Part shown: one piece after another, positions 9,663 through 18,943 of the stretch | How positions within the stretch are numbered: position 1 is the stretch's first letter | Layout of the letters: each line of letters starts with the position of its first letter | Source: Clostridia bacterium | GTDB lineage: Bacteria; Bacillota; Clostridia; TANB77; CAG-508 | Reading direction: 5' to 3' | Length of the DNA stretch: 64,000 bases | Assembly: GCA_022792395.1 (NCBI GenBank) | Contig: JAAWAX010000020.1 | Span: forward strand, 1 to 64,000 | The notes under the pieces: model-generated | Told to the model about the DNA's origin: nothing | The model's input: only the letters and a program-made list of their open reading frames with translations | The model's database searches: none | Position numbers and translations under genes: made by a program

Positions 9663-9675
9663 ATTCTACTTCCTC

Positions 9676-10194
9676 CTACTTTCCTTCTCTTATTTCGAAT
9701 GCGAAATAAGATTTGTATGGTTTCAACTTACATTTACCTTTAACTTCATTTGTTTTTTCATCAAAATAAAGTACAGGTTTTACTTCTTCAGTAGTTTCTG
9801 GATCTATAATTGAAACTGGTCTTTTCAAGTTTGGTGTATATTGAAAGTCTTTATATTCCATTTCTTCTTCTGCATATAAAGTGTTAAACTTAAATGGTGT
9901 TGGCTTTTTCGTTATTTTTACTTCATCTCCCAACAAAATTCCAGTATTAACAACTACCCTATCTTCTCCAAAAGACAAGATAACTAATTGATTTCCATCT
10001 TTTTGTGGTTCTTCTACATAAAAAGTTTTCCTATTTAAATTTCCTACTAACTCTTCTGTATGTTCTAGTCTTTCTACTGTATATTTAGGATATTCTTCTA
10101 GGTATTCTTTCTTTGTTTTGTTTACTTGATATATTACTGTTTTTACTCCTTCTGGATCTGTTATACTAAAGTGTTTACCTTGTATCGTATCCAT
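9676..10194 (-). CDS. Hypothetical 172-residue protein, first gene of the coupling-protein operon
   Basis: A soluble beta-rich protein without signal peptide, membrane segment or a domain I recognise. Start ATG 10194 follows an unusual ribosome site consisting of eight consecutive G residues (10198-10205), and a canonical promoter lies at 10258-10286. It is followed at 13 bases by the 97-residue gene and then the VirD4-type coupling protein, so it probably belongs to the same secretion function. A short upstream frame (ATG 10237) overlaps the start out of frame; loss of one G from the homopolymer would fuse it to this protein. Confidence 0.65.
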   Translation of the reverse strand: MDTIQGKHFSITDPEGVKTVIYQVNKTKKEYLEEYPKYTVERLEHTEELVGNLNRKTFYVEEPQKDGNQLVILSFGEDRVVVNTGILLGDEVKITKKPTPFKFNTLYAEEEMEYKDFQYTPNLKRPVSIIDPETTEEVKPVLYFDEKTNEVKGKCKLKPYKSYFAFEIREGK

Positions 10195-10257
10195 TTTCCC
10201 CCCCCATTTCTATGTCTTTTAATCCATAGTTCTTCATTTGTTACAACACTATAATTA

Positions 10258-10286
10258 ATTATAGCGGAAAATAGCTATTTTGTCAA
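10258..10286 (-). promoter_or_regulatory. Consensus sigma-A-type promoter of the coupling-protein operon
   Basis: TTGACA (10286-10281), a 17-base spacer and TATAAT (10263-10258), both perfect consensus hexamers, lie about 65 bases upstream of ATG 10194. Confidence 0.85.
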
Positions 10287-10303
10287 CCTAAAATTTATGT
10301 AAA

Positions 10304-11191
10304 TTATAGAATTGTTTCTTTTCTTGGATTAAAATTTGATATTTCATTTAATTGTTCAAACATGGTTCTTTCTTGTTTTGTTAATTTTTTCGGTACTACT
10401 ACCTTAATTTCTGCTATTAAATCTCCTCTTGTTCCCTTTCCATCTTGATATCCTTTTCCTGGAATTTTAATTTTTTCTCCACTTTGAATTCCTTGTGGTA
10501 TATAGATATTAGTTTCTTCATCTAAAGATTTGATACTAGTTTTTGTCCCCAAAGCTGCCTCCCATGGTGTTAATAATAAATCGGTATATAAATCATATCC
10601 CTTTATTTTAAATGGTTTGCTATCTTCTATCTTAATTTTTATTACTAAATCTCCATTTTTTCCACCATTTTCTCCTAGCTTACCTTGTCCAATTAATCGA
10701 ATCTTTTCCCCATCACAAATTCCTTGTGGAATAGCCACTACTAAATTTTTTATCTTTCCTTCTATCGTTCTTAAAGCGATTGTCTTTTCTATTCCATAAA
10801 AGGCTTCTTGAATACTGATATGGATTTCTGTTTCAATGTTTTCTCCTTTTACTGCTGTCTTTTTCGAAACTGCTTGTTTTTCCTTTCCCTCTTCTACATT
10901 TCCTAGAAAAACATTAATAATACTTGGCTTTTCCCCTTTTCCTGAAAAGGCTTTTTCCCCCTTTCCAAAACGTGAATTCCAAATTCTATCGTATTTTCTT
11001 TTAGAAGCTGGAACAGATAGTGTTTTATAAGCTTCATTAATATCTTTTATTCTTTCTTCTGCTAACTTGTCTCCCACATTTAAATCTGGATGATACTTTT
11101 TAGCTGCTTGTCGATAGGCTACTTTTATTTCATCAATAGAAACATGACTTGTTTCTAAATCTAATATTTTGTAATAATTTTTGAATACCAT
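10304..11191 (-). CDS. DnaJ/CbpA-like co-chaperone without zinc finger
   Basis: A J-domain protein that would stimulate the ATPase of DnaK-type chaperones. The start chosen is ATG 11191, placed 9 bases after GGGAGG; longer starts lack this spacing. The J domain spans about 3-70 with the HPD motif (KYHPDLN). There is no cysteine zinc-finger repeat, and the Gly/Phe linker is replaced by a Lys/Gly-rich stretch. The two C-terminal substrate-binding beta domains follow (IPQGICDGEKIRLIGQG and IPQGIQSGEKIKIPGKG). At 295 residues it resembles CbpA. It is separate from dnaK/grpE and flanked by terminators. Confidence 0.85.
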   Translation of the reverse strand: MVFKNYYKILDLETSHVSIDEIKVAYRQAAKKYHPDLNVGDKLAEERIKDINEAYKTLSVPASKRKYDRIWNSRFGKGEKAFSGKGEKPSIINVFLGNVEEGKEKQAVSKKTAVKGENIETEIHISIQEAFYGIEKTIALRTIEGKIKNLVVAIPQGICDGEKIRLIGQGKLGENGGKNGDLVIKIKIEDSKPFKIKGYDLYTDLLLTPWEAALGTKTSIKSLDEETNIYIPQGIQSGEKIKIPGKGYQDGKGTRGDLIAEIKVVVPKKLTKQERTMFEQLNEISNFNPRKETIL

Positions 11192-11236
11192 TTTCAACAT
11201 CCTCCCAATAGGTAAGATTATTATATCACAAATCAA

Positions 11237-11265
11237 AAAAAAATCCATACTTTGATGGATTTTTC
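11237..11265. terminator. Bidirectional hairpin upstream of the DnaJ-like gene
   Basis: AAATCCATA and TGGATTT pair closely, with A-runs on one side and T-runs on the other. Confidence 0.55.
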
Positions 11266-11318
11266 TTTAAAAAATGAAAACAATAGAGTGTGCTGATTAA
11301 TATTTTTAATTTTTACTA

Positions 11319-11352
11319 AAAAGCTAGCAAGGTGTGAAACCTTGCTAGCTTG
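11319..11352 (-). terminator. Terminator overlapping the end of the Pr6Pr-like gene
   Basis: AAGCTAGCAAGG and CCTTGCTAGCTT form a 12-bp GC-containing stem around a 7-base loop. On the minus strand it is followed by T residues. The stop codon at 11345 lies inside the stem. Confidence 0.75.
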
Positions 11353-12022
11353 TATTATCTTTTGTTTTATTTTTCGCAAACTTTCTATCTATAAATAGCA
11401 ATGTATACCCCAACACCATGATGCCAATCGCTATCATAGTTAGCCATATTATGACTCCTTCTATTCCTATCTTTTCATAGTCTAAAAAGAAATAACCAAA
11501 TTTTTTTGATCCTCCAATTCTATAAAATTTTCCTTTTCCAGAATAAACAAAACAGACATACAATACTGGAAAAAATAACCATGTAGTGGGATAAAAAAAT
11601 TTAAAATTTCCTTTTTCATCCAAAAAATAATAGTCAACCGTAACGAGCAATGGAGATATCACATGTACCAAAAGATTTCCCATTATTTTCCCCCATCTCT
11701 CTGCTTCTCTAGAAGAAACCGTATACATTGGTAAATCATTTGGCAATAATGCTACTACATACACAATTGCTGTTACTAAAATAGCAATGGTAATCGTTCC
11801 TTTTAGAAAGTAATACACTTTTCTTTTTTGGTAATCATAACCTATTAAATCACCTATAAAAAGGAAAACAAATACTACTAAACACAGCAGATTGCTCTGT
11901 GTTGTATAATAGGACAACAAATATCTGGCATTTGTTGTTGTTGCGAAACTCAATACAATACCTAAAAATAAGCTTGTAATGGTACCTAACCGATAAACAA
12001 AAGAAACTCTCCTTCTATTCAT
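11345..12022 (-). CDS. Pr6Pr-like integral membrane protein; contains an in-frame CGG that is not shifted
   Basis: A 225-residue protein with six predicted membrane segments, resembling the Pr6Pr/FAR-17a-like membrane family. Motifs include a charged N-terminus (MNRRRVSFVYRLG), TQSNLLC in the second segment and VHVISPLLVTVDYYF in the fourth. Function is unknown. ATG 12022 has a good site (AAAGGAGAG). Codon 11 is CGG (11990-11992) in context TAT CGG TTA. Here the protein continues in the same frame and a +1 shift would hit TAG at once. It is thus one of only two genes in the window where CGG must be read normally, or by-passed without frame change. Confidence 0.7.
   Translation of the reverse strand: MNRRRVSFVYRLGTITSLFLGIVLSFATTTNARYLLSYYTTQSNLLCLVVFVFLFIGDLIGYDYQKRKVYYFLKGTITIAILVTAIVYVVALLPNDLPMYTVSSREAERWGKIMGNLLVHVISPLLVTVDYYFLDEKGNFKFFYPTTWLFFPVLYVCFVYSGKGKFYRIGGSKKFGYFFLDYEKIGIEGVIIWLTMIAIGIMVLGYTLLFIDRKFAKNKTKDNTS
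11990..11992 (-). other. In-frame CGG without frameshift (counter-example 1)
   Basis: Context GTT TAT CGG TTA GGT, codon 11 of the membrane protein. Zero-frame reading gives the long protein; +1 reading gives GGT TAG. Confidence 0.7.
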
Positions 12023-12126
12023 GGTTCTCTCCTTTCAAGTTACTAAATTTTCAGTTTCTTTGGCATTATAACATTTTTCTTTTAATTTCTCAACATAATT
12101 TATTTTTATCTCATAAATTTGAAAAT

Positions 12127-13170
12127 TTACTTAATTTCTATGAGTTTAGTTAATAATTCTTGATAAGAGATTCCACTTGCTTCCCATAACATCGGATACA
12201 TACTAATATTGGTAAAACCTGGCAAAGTATTAATTTCATTAATATAAATTTCATTGGTTTCTTTTTCAATAAAAAAATCTACTCTTGACAATCCTTTTCC
12301 ATCAATAGCCTTAAAAGCTCTAATGGCTTGTTTTTTGATTTCATTCGACAATTCTTCTGAAATATTAGCTGGTATTTCTGTTCTAGATTCTTGATTTTTA
12401 TATTTTGCATCATAACTATAAAATTCTTCTGCTGCTTTTACTTCTCCAACACAAGAACTGACTACTTCTTCCTTCCCTAGTACAGCACATTCTACTTCTT
12501 TTCCAACAATACCTTCTTCTATTAAAATTTTATGATCAAATTCTCCTGCTTGCTCTATACATCTTTTTAGTTCTTCTTTATTTTTTGCTTTATTCACTCC
12601 TACACTAGATCCAGAATTAGACGGCTTAACAAACATTGGAAATGTTAAGTTATTTGCTATTTTTTCTACCACTTCTTCTAATTTTAATTTTTCTTCTTGA
12701 AAGGAAGCATCCACATAGATATAATCCTCTTGGTCTTTTCTGATATATTCATATTTTGCTTGTTTCAAACCCGCTTTTTCAAAAACAATTTTGGTATAAA
12801 CTTTATCCATCCCCACACTAGATGCTAAAACGCCACAACCTACATAAGGTTTTTTTAATAATTCGAACAATCCTTGTATCGTTCCATCTTCTCCATATAA
12901 GCCATGTAATATGGGAAACAGAAGATCTAATTTTCTTAAATATTCCATAACATTTTGTATTTTCTCTTTATCATTTAATTGGTCTTTTAATTCTATTTTT
13001 TCTTGCGTATCAGCACATTGATACCAAATCCCATCTTTTCCAATATAAATAGGATATATTTCATATTTTTCTCGATTCAAATTTTTTAAAATAGAATTGG
13101 CAGATAATATGGAAACCTCGTTTTCTGTTGACATTCCTCCAAAAATAACTCCCACTTTTGTTTTTTGCAT
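12127..13170 (-). CDS. ddl: D-alanine--D-alanine ligase
   Basis: Joins two D-alanines using ATP to make the dipeptide added to peptidoglycan precursors by MurF, whose gene ends 22 bases upstream. The 347 residues show the ATP-grasp landmarks in order: FGGMSTENEVS at the N-terminus, ILHGLYGEDGTIQG (about 89-102), KPSNSGSSVGV (about 180), and EINTLPGFT (about 313) near the metal site. Start ATG 13170 is the first Met before the conserved GG. Length and motifs are ordinary, so I see no sign of a D-lactate ligase variant, although a specificity residue check would need an alignment. Confidence 0.95.
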   Translation of the reverse strand: MQKTKVGVIFGGMSTENEVSILSANSILKNLNREKYEIYPIYIGKDGIWYQCADTQEKIELKDQLNDKEKIQNVMEYLRKLDLLFPILHGLYGEDGTIQGLFELLKKPYVGCGVLASSVGMDKVYTKIVFEKAGLKQAKYEYIRKDQEDYIYVDASFQEEKLKLEEVVEKIANNLTFPMFVKPSNSGSSVGVNKAKNKEELKRCIEQAGEFDHKILIEEGIVGKEVECAVLGKEEVVSSCVGEVKAAEEFYSYDAKYKNQESRTEIPANISEELSNEIKKQAIRAFKAIDGKGLSRVDFFIEKETNEIYINEINTLPGFTNISMYPMLWEASGISYQELLTKLIEIK

Positions 13171-13191
13171 AACTATTCAACACCCTTCTTT

Positions 13192-14580
13192 TTATTTTTT
13201 CAATTCTTCTGCTAATTCGAAAAATCGCATACCATTAGATGCTTTGAATAAAATAGCATCTCCTGGTTTTATCATTTCTTTTATTTGCTTGATTATTTTT
13301 TCTTTCTCTTCAAAATAATATATATTTTCTTCTGGCATCCCCATTTTTTTTGCCTGTTGATCAATATATTTAGCATTTTTTCCACTTACTATTAATAGGT
13401 CAATTTTATTTTGGTATACCGCTTCTCCTACTTGTTCATGTAATTTTTGTGAATACTCTCCTAATTCTAATATATCACCTAACACAGCAATTTTTCTCTT
13501 ATTCTTTAGTTCTGACAAATATTTAAGACTCGCTTTCATAGATTCTAAACTAGCATTATAAGCATCATTAATTATTTTTACACCATTTCCTAGTTCTGTT
13601 ATATCCATTCTTTTTTTCGTTAATTCAAAACTTTCAATTCCTTTTTTTATTTTCTCTTCTTCTATTTTTAGTATTTTTCCTACACTTACCACACATAAAG
13701 AATTTAATATAAAATGTTCTCCTCCTACTGGTACTGCTATACTTATCTCTTTTTCATAAGGTCTGCAAGTAAATTCACTACTATCCCCTTTTAACTTAAT
13801 ATTTTTACCATTTATATCGCTTATTTCTCTGATTCCGTAAGTAATTATGTTTCTTTTCTTTTTATTTTCTTCTTGCCATTTATGTAATAACTCATTGTCA
13901 TTATTGATAATAATGGTTGGATTTTCACTTCCTTCTAATATTTCTAGTTTTGCCTTTAAAATATTCTCTCTTGAACCTAGATTGCCAATATGGGAAGTTC
14001 CAATATTCGTAATAATACAAATATCTGGTTTGGCTATACTGGTTAATAAACTAATTTCCCCTAGATGGTTCATTCCCATTTCTAATACCATAGCCTCTTC
14101 CTCTCGTAATTTCAATATAGTAAATGGCAACCCAATATTATTATTGTTATTTCCCATCGTTTTTAGTGTTTTATATTTTTGCGATACCACATTGGCAACC
14201 ATATCTTTTGTGCTTGTTTTTCCTACACTTCCCGTTATGGCTATTACTGGTATATTGTATAAACTTCTTTTTAATCTTGCTATCTCATATAATGCTTGCA
14301 AGGTATCTTCTACTTTTATAATATTTTTGTTTTTATAGGTCGATAACTCTTCATCTTGCAGCGTAATTTCCGATACGATAACACATTCTGCTCCTTTTTC
14401 TAATGCTTGCTTCCAAAATAAGTTGCCATCAAAATTTTCTCCTTTAATGGCTATGTAGGTGTCTCCTTTTTCAATGGTTCTTGTATCTTTGGAAAAGTTT
14501 TTACAAATAAATTCCAAATCTCCTTGAATGAGTTCTCCTTTAGTCACTTCTAATATTTCTTTTATTTTTAAATTTTTCAT
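13192..14580 (-). CDS. murF: UDP-N-acetylmuramoyl-tripeptide--D-alanyl-D-alanine ligase
   Basis: Adds D-Ala-D-Ala to the UDP-MurNAc-tripeptide, the last cytoplasmic step of the peptidoglycan precursor. It has 462 residues, with an N-terminal UDP-binding domain, a central ATP-binding domain with the Mur P-loop ITGSVGKTSTKDM (about 115-127) and the motif EMGMNHLGEI (about 168), and a C-terminal ligase domain with YNASLESMKASL and LGDILELGEYS. It is followed at 22 bases by ddl, so ligase substrate and enzyme are made from one operon. Confidence 0.96.
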   Translation of the reverse strand: MKNLKIKEILEVTKGELIQGDLEFICKNFSKDTRTIEKGDTYIAIKGENFDGNLFWKQALEKGAECVIVSEITLQDEELSTYKNKNIIKVEDTLQALYEIARLKRSLYNIPVIAITGSVGKTSTKDMVANVVSQKYKTLKTMGNNNNNIGLPFTILKLREEEAMVLEMGMNHLGEISLLTSIAKPDICIITNIGTSHIGNLGSRENILKAKLEILEGSENPTIIINNDNELLHKWQEENKKKRNIITYGIREISDINGKNIKLKGDSSEFTCRPYEKEISIAVPVGGEHFILNSLCVVSVGKILKIEEEKIKKGIESFELTKKRMDITELGNGVKIINDAYNASLESMKASLKYLSELKNKRKIAVLGDILELGEYSQKLHEQVGEAVYQNKIDLLIVSGKNAKYIDQQAKKMGMPEENIYYFEEKEKIIKQIKEMIKPGDAILFKASNGMRFFELAEELKK

Positions 14581-14901
14581 CTACTTTCTTCTTCCTTTTT
14601 TCTTTTGCTAAATTATATGCTAACTTTATTTTTTTTGCAACTAGACAACAAAAATATAGAATAGTCTTTTTTAATAATAATAATTTTTTCCTCTCAAAAA
14701 AACTGTCGGGTATTAAGAAAAAATGTAAACTTGTTGACAATAAACAGTATTATTGATAAAATACAAACTATGATTTACGAGTTATTTTGAAAAGTAGTAA
14801 TATATTAAAATCTTTATGATAAGAAAATGATGTATACTATGATTTTAAATAGTAAATAATAGAAAAGAGAAACAAGAAAACAAAAGAAAGAGGAGGAAAA
14901 G
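14581..14901. other. Divergent intergenic region between murF and the surface cluster
   Basis: This 321-base gap holds the ribosome site of murF at its left end, a consensus-like promoter reading right (14734-14762), a possible second -10 (TATACT near 14832) and a purine-rich leader ending in GAGGAGGAAAAG before ATG 14902. No gene is seen. Confidence 0.5.
14734..14762 (+). promoter_or_regulatory. Promoter of the pilin-like/arylsulfotransferase cluster
   Basis: TTGACA (14734-14739), a 17-base spacer and TAAAAT (14757-14762), followed by a 139-base leader. Confidence 0.65.
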
Positions 14902-16290
14902 ATGAAACAATCAACGAAAACAAACCAAAAAGAAAATACAAGTAATGGTATTACTTTGATAGCATTAGTAATCACAATAATTGTTTTACTAATATTAGCA
15001 GCTGTAAGTATTAGCACATTAACAGGAGATAATGGAATATTAACCAAAGCAAGCAATGCTAAAAGAGAAACAGAAGAAGCAGCGGCTAGAGAAAAAGTAC
15101 AAATGGCAGTACTTGCAAGTTATGGAACCGATGGAACAATTGATAAAATTCAATTAAAAAGTAATTTACAAAAAGTAGAGGGAATCGATGTTAATACAAT
15201 ACCAAATAGTGATACAAAAGATTTCCCATGGGAAGTAACAGTAGATGGATATCCAGTAACGATAAATGAAAATGGAAATGTTACAGTAGGAGATAAGACA
15301 AATGGAGGAACTGGAAATCCTACTTATAACACAGCAACAACTGTAATCGAAGCGAAAAAACAAAATGTACCTTATCGAAGCAAAACAACAATAACGGATG
15401 CATACAACAATTCAATAACTATTCCAGAAGGATTTAAAATAGCACAAGATTCTGCAGATGATGTGACAGGAGGAGTTGTAATTGAAGATGCAACTGAAGA
15501 AGCAACAAAAGGAAGCCAGTTTGTATGGGTTCCAGTAGGAAATATTTCTAATGCTACAGGAACAAAAACCATAGAATTAAATCGATATAATTATACTTTT
15601 TCTGGCGAAGGTCAAAACCGCAAGTACTATTTTGATCCTTTAGGAGAAGATCCTTATGCTGGTTACTATGAGGAATTAGCTGAATCCTCTTATGGTAATT
15701 CGACTGCTAAAGATATTAATGCTTTTAAGACAAGTGCATCAACAAATAAGGGATATTACATTGGAAGGTATGAAGCGAGAACCAAAACAGAAAGAACAAA
15801 CAATACAGATGATTTAGGGCAGTTAACTGTGAATTCTGATGATTATGTGTATAATTATGTAACACAAAATCAAGCATCTGCATTAAGCCAAAATATGTAT
15901 AAAAATAAAACTTTTACTAGTGATCTTATCAATAGTTATGTTTGGGATACTACCACTCTATTTATCTCAACCTATGGGAATGCTAATTATCCATCGTCAA
16001 TAAGTTTAAATAACTCTTTTGCAAATCAAGGAACAAATTCTTTACAAAATGCTAGTCAGCACGATGTACAATGTAATATTTGGGATATGGCAAGCAATGT
16101 CGCTGAATGGAGTACAGAAACTCATACCTATAAATATAATGATGATGAGTGCTACGGCACTTTGAGGGGATATACTATGAATTCGTATGATTCTGTCATG
16201 TTCAATCGTTCGATGTCCTCTTGGTCGCTGGATATTCCCTTGTCGGGAGCGGTTGAGTTGCATTCTTTTAGAGTTATCCTATATTTATAA
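14902..16290 (+). CDS. Pilin-like protein with FGE/C-type-lectin domain and a hypervariable-looking C-terminus
   Basis: The 462-residue product starts with a type IV prepilin-like segment (SNGITLIALVITIIVLLI, about 14-31), although the usual Glu5 is replaced by Ala. A Ser/Thr/Gly-rich linker follows. From about 205 it has a formylglycine-generating-enzyme/sulfatase-modifying fold (FVWVPVG, YYIGRYEA, IWDMASNVAEWS), the fold used by many diversity-generating-retroelement targets. The last 45 residues (from RGYTMNSYDS to FRVILYL) sit where such proteins vary. There the DNA is visibly richer in G, C and T than the rest of the gene and uses codons such as TCG and TTG. RGG and NR...FRV anchors flank the region. 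No reverse transcriptase is in the window. Confidence 0.75.
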   Translation: MKQSTKTNQKENTSNGITLIALVITIIVLLILAAVSISTLTGDNGILTKASNAKRETEEAAAREKVQMAVLASYGTDGTIDKIQLKSNLQKVEGIDVNTIPNSDTKDFPWEVTVDGYPVTINENGNVTVGDKTNGGTGNPTYNTATTVIEAKKQNVPYRSKTTITDAYNNSITIPEGFKIAQDSADDVTGGVVIEDATEEATKGSQFVWVPVGNISNATGTKTIELNRYNYTFSGEGQNRKYYFDPLGEDPYAGYYEELAESSYGNSTAKDINAFKTSASTNKGYYIGRYEARTKTERTNNTDDLGQLTVNSDDYVYNYVTQNQASALSQNMYKNKTFTSDLINSYVWDTTTLFISTYGNANYPSSISLNNSFANQGTNSLQNASQHDVQCNIWDMASNVAEWSTETHTYKYNDDECYGTLRGYTMNSYDSVMFNRSMSSWSLDIPLSGAVELHSFRVILYL

Positions 16291-16300
16291 ATGTTAATTC

Positions 16301-16330
16301 AAAGGTCGTACTTTGTGTGCGACCTTTTCA
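16301..16330 (+). terminator. Terminator after the pilin-like gene
   Basis: AAAGGTCG and CGACCTTT pair around TACTTTGTGTG and are followed by T residues. Confidence 0.7.
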
Positions 16331-16405
16331 TGTAGTAACAAAAATAATATCACTTATTTAGATGGACTAACATTTTTAAATTAAACAAATAAGGAAAAGA
16401 TAAAA

Positions 16406-17873
16406 ATGGAAAAAAACAATCAAAAAATAATGATAGTCATATTCATCTTTCTAGCAATTTTTATATTATTTCTATGGAAACAAGAACAAATAAAAAAAGA
16501 TGCCTATGTTAAAATACTTGTAAATGGTCAAGAAATCTTGATATCTGAATATAGCGAAAACACTATATTTGATTTAGAAACCTTAACCTCTGAACAAGAT
16601 ACGATGATTGAAATTGAATCCAGAAATTATAACCTTAAAATCAATCATCAAACCGTAAAAAACTCCGAAAAAATTTCACTTGGTAAACTATCGATTCATG
16701 CTGATAATAAAATAGAAATAGAGACTTCGATTAGTCGGATCTTTTAAATGGAAAAAATATATCCTAAATACACTCCCTTCCAATTTTCCAGAATATGAAT
16801 GGGAAGGTAAATCTCAAGAATATGGAGAATATTATTTAACAACCTATCAGTTACAATCCAAAAGAAATCAGCATTATATTTATAAATTAAATGCTATGGG
16901 AGAAGTTACTTTTTATAAAGCAACTCCATCCATTTGTTTTAATTTTAAAAAAGTGGAAATAGATGGGAAAAAAAGATATACTTATTTACAAGCTTCCAAA
17001 GAATTGGGAGAAGGAATTTCCACCACTCTACCAAGTAAATTAATGGTATTAGATGAAAATTATTCACAAATAAATGAAATCTCTTATTTTACAGATAAGG
17101 AAAATACTAATAACACTAATTATGAGAAAAAATTGGATAGTCATGACTATTTATATTTGTCAGATAATCATTATTTATTAGCTGGCTTCGAAATGAAAAC
17201 AGTATACGATTTTCCATCTCATGAAAAGGAAGCTTTTTATGTATGGAATTGCAAAATTCAAGAAGTATTAAATGGAGAAATTCTTTGGGAATTTGAATCC
17301 ATTAAAAATCCAAATCTATATCATTACTGTAATGAAAATACTATGAAAATTATGTCACACGAATCTTATTTAGATTATATGCATTTTAATTCTATGCAAA
17401 TAGATCCTATTGATGGCAATTTATTATGCTCCTTTCGAAATATCGACTCTATTATAAAGTTAGATCGAAAAACAGGAAAAATTATATGGGTATTAGGTGG
17501 AATTGGGGATGAATTTGGTTTAACAGAGGACCAGAAATTTTCGAATCAACACTCCATTTCATTTTTATCCAATCATTCTATTCTTATTTATGATAACGGA
17601 TGTAAAAACAAAAAAACAAGAGTAATAGTCATACAATTAGAGGAACAAAATAAAACCATAAAAGAATATCATAGTTATGATTTAAACATTATATCCGCAT
17701 GGATGGGTTCAGTTCAAGCAATTAATGAAGAGAAGAATACTTATTTAGTTACTTATGGAGTAGGAAATAATCCATACGGATTTCAAGAACTAAATTTAGA
17801 AACTTTAGAACCCATTACTAGTTTTAAATTAAAAGAAAACAATTCGTTATATTGTGTGAATAAAATTTATTAA
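16406..17873 (+). CDS. Membrane-anchored arylsulfotransferase-family protein, read through one CGG +1 site
   Basis: An ASST-family (arylsulfate sulfotransferase) beta-propeller that would move sulfate between phenolic compounds outside the membrane. ATG 16406 starts a frame with an N-terminal anchor (about 8-24) that stops after an in-frame CGG (16736-16738). Skipping the C joins it to the downstream frame, giving 488 residues with Gly111 at the site. The active-site pattern is present: MHFNS (HxN), an Arg in CSFRNIDSIIKLD, and QHSIS with the presumed sulfate-accepting His. The propeller repeat KLDRKTGKIIWVLGG is typical. It lies between two FGE-fold genes and upstream of a second ASST gene. 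Confidence 0.78.
16736..16738 (+). other. In-frame CGG, +1 recoding site (first arylsulfotransferase, Gly111)
   Basis: Context ATT AGT CGG ATC TTT TAA. Skipping C gives GGA TCT TTT AAA TGG AAA and a continuous protein; zero-frame reading meets TAA two codons later. Confidence 0.88.
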
Positions 17874-17890
17874 AGGATTAGAGGAATAAG

Positions 17891-18910
17891 ATGAATCAAA
17901 GAAAACGAAATGTATTATTTATCATCATTTTAATTGTTTTAAGTGGTTGTGCCTTTATTTTTTATAAAAATTTAAAGAAAAAAAACGTACAAGATACTTA
18001 TCCCTATTTATTAAGTGAAAATGATACTATATTAGAATCTAATACAAAAGAGGGAATGACGATAAAAGATGCCTATGGAAATGAATGGGTTTGGATTGTA
18101 GTTCCTAAATCAAAAGTATTTTTAACGACTAAACATGAACAAGATTATGAAAATATTGAAAAAGATATCAAAGAATATACAAAGGAATATTCAAAAGAAG
18201 ATTATGAAGATTTTCTTGAAAAAGAAGAATATATTACTCTAAAAAATAAAACTTTATCTAGTATTTATCAATATGGTGGATTTTGGATAAGCCGATATGA
18301 AGTTGGCACGACAGAAATTAGAAATAATAAAAATATGCCAACCACAGAACCATTTAGTCAAGCTAATTTATATGTTTATAATTATGTAACATTTAGCCAA
18401 TCAGAAGAAATTTCCTCTCACATTTCTAATCAGAAATATAACAGTCATTTACTATTTGGTTTTCAATGTGATTTAGTTTGTAAATTTATAGAAGAAAATG
18501 GATTTCAACAAAATAAGGAAAAAATAACAAAGGAAATGATTCTTGGAAATAGCAATTCTTGGGGAAATTATTATAGTTCCTTCTTTCCTTTAGATAGAGG
18601 ATTTTATAGCGAAAATAATGGGAATAATTACTATGATATTTCTACCATAAAAGAAAAAAAGGCTTATCAAAATCTATTATTGACAACTGGTGCTTCAGAA
18701 CGTAATAAAACATGTAATATTTACGATTTTGCTGGAAATATATCAGAATGGATATTAGAATATCCAAAAAATGAAAAAAAATGGAATGTCATAAGAGATG
18801 GTAGCTTTTATTTTAATTATGGAGGAAATGATCCAGCAAATGGAAGATATCAATTAAATGCCAATAGTTCTAGTAGCAGCTATGGTTTCAGAATTATGAT
18901 TATAAAATAG
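17891..18910 (+). CDS. FGE/sulfatase-modifying-fold protein with N-terminal membrane anchor
   Basis: A 339-residue exported protein. The N-terminus (about 8-24) is a hydrophobic signal ending in LSGC, which could be a lipobox. The remainder has an FGE-type C-type-lectin fold: WVWIVVP, GGFWISRYEVGT, YNYVTFSQ, NIYDFAGNISEWILE, and a C-terminus running from RDGSFYF to SYGFRIMIIK. It is a paralogue of 14902-16290 but has no pilin segment, and its C-terminal codons look like the rest of the gene. It starts 17 bases after the first arylsulfotransferase and is probably co-transcribed with both. The catalytic Cys pair of true FGE enzymes is not evident, so a binding or display role is more likely than sulfatase activation. 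Confidence 0.7.
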   Translation: MNQRKRNVLFIIILIVLSGCAFIFYKNLKKKNVQDTYPYLLSENDTILESNTKEGMTIKDAYGNEWVWIVVPKSKVFLTTKHEQDYENIEKDIKEYTKEYSKEDYEDFLEKEEYITLKNKTLSSIYQYGGFWISRYEVGTTEIRNNKNMPTTEPFSQANLYVYNYVTFSQSEEISSHISNQKYNSHLLFGFQCDLVCKFIEENGFQQNKEKITKEMILGNSNSWGNYYSSFFPLDRGFYSENNGNNYYDISTIKEKKAYQNLLLTTGASERNKTCNIYDFAGNISEWILEYPKNEKKWNVIRDGSFYFNYGGNDPANGRYQLNANSSSSSYGFRIMIIK

Positions 18911-18943
18911 CTTAAACTATTATGATAGAAAAGGATATTGAAA

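Noticed and set aside
7300..10286. A complete integrative conjugative element at 7-10 kb
   Set aside because: No integrase, relaxase or att repeats; the flanks are housekeeping genes.
13847..14338. Plus-strand frame of 163 codons opposite murF
   Set aside because: Antisense shadow of a well-supported gene; no initiation signals.
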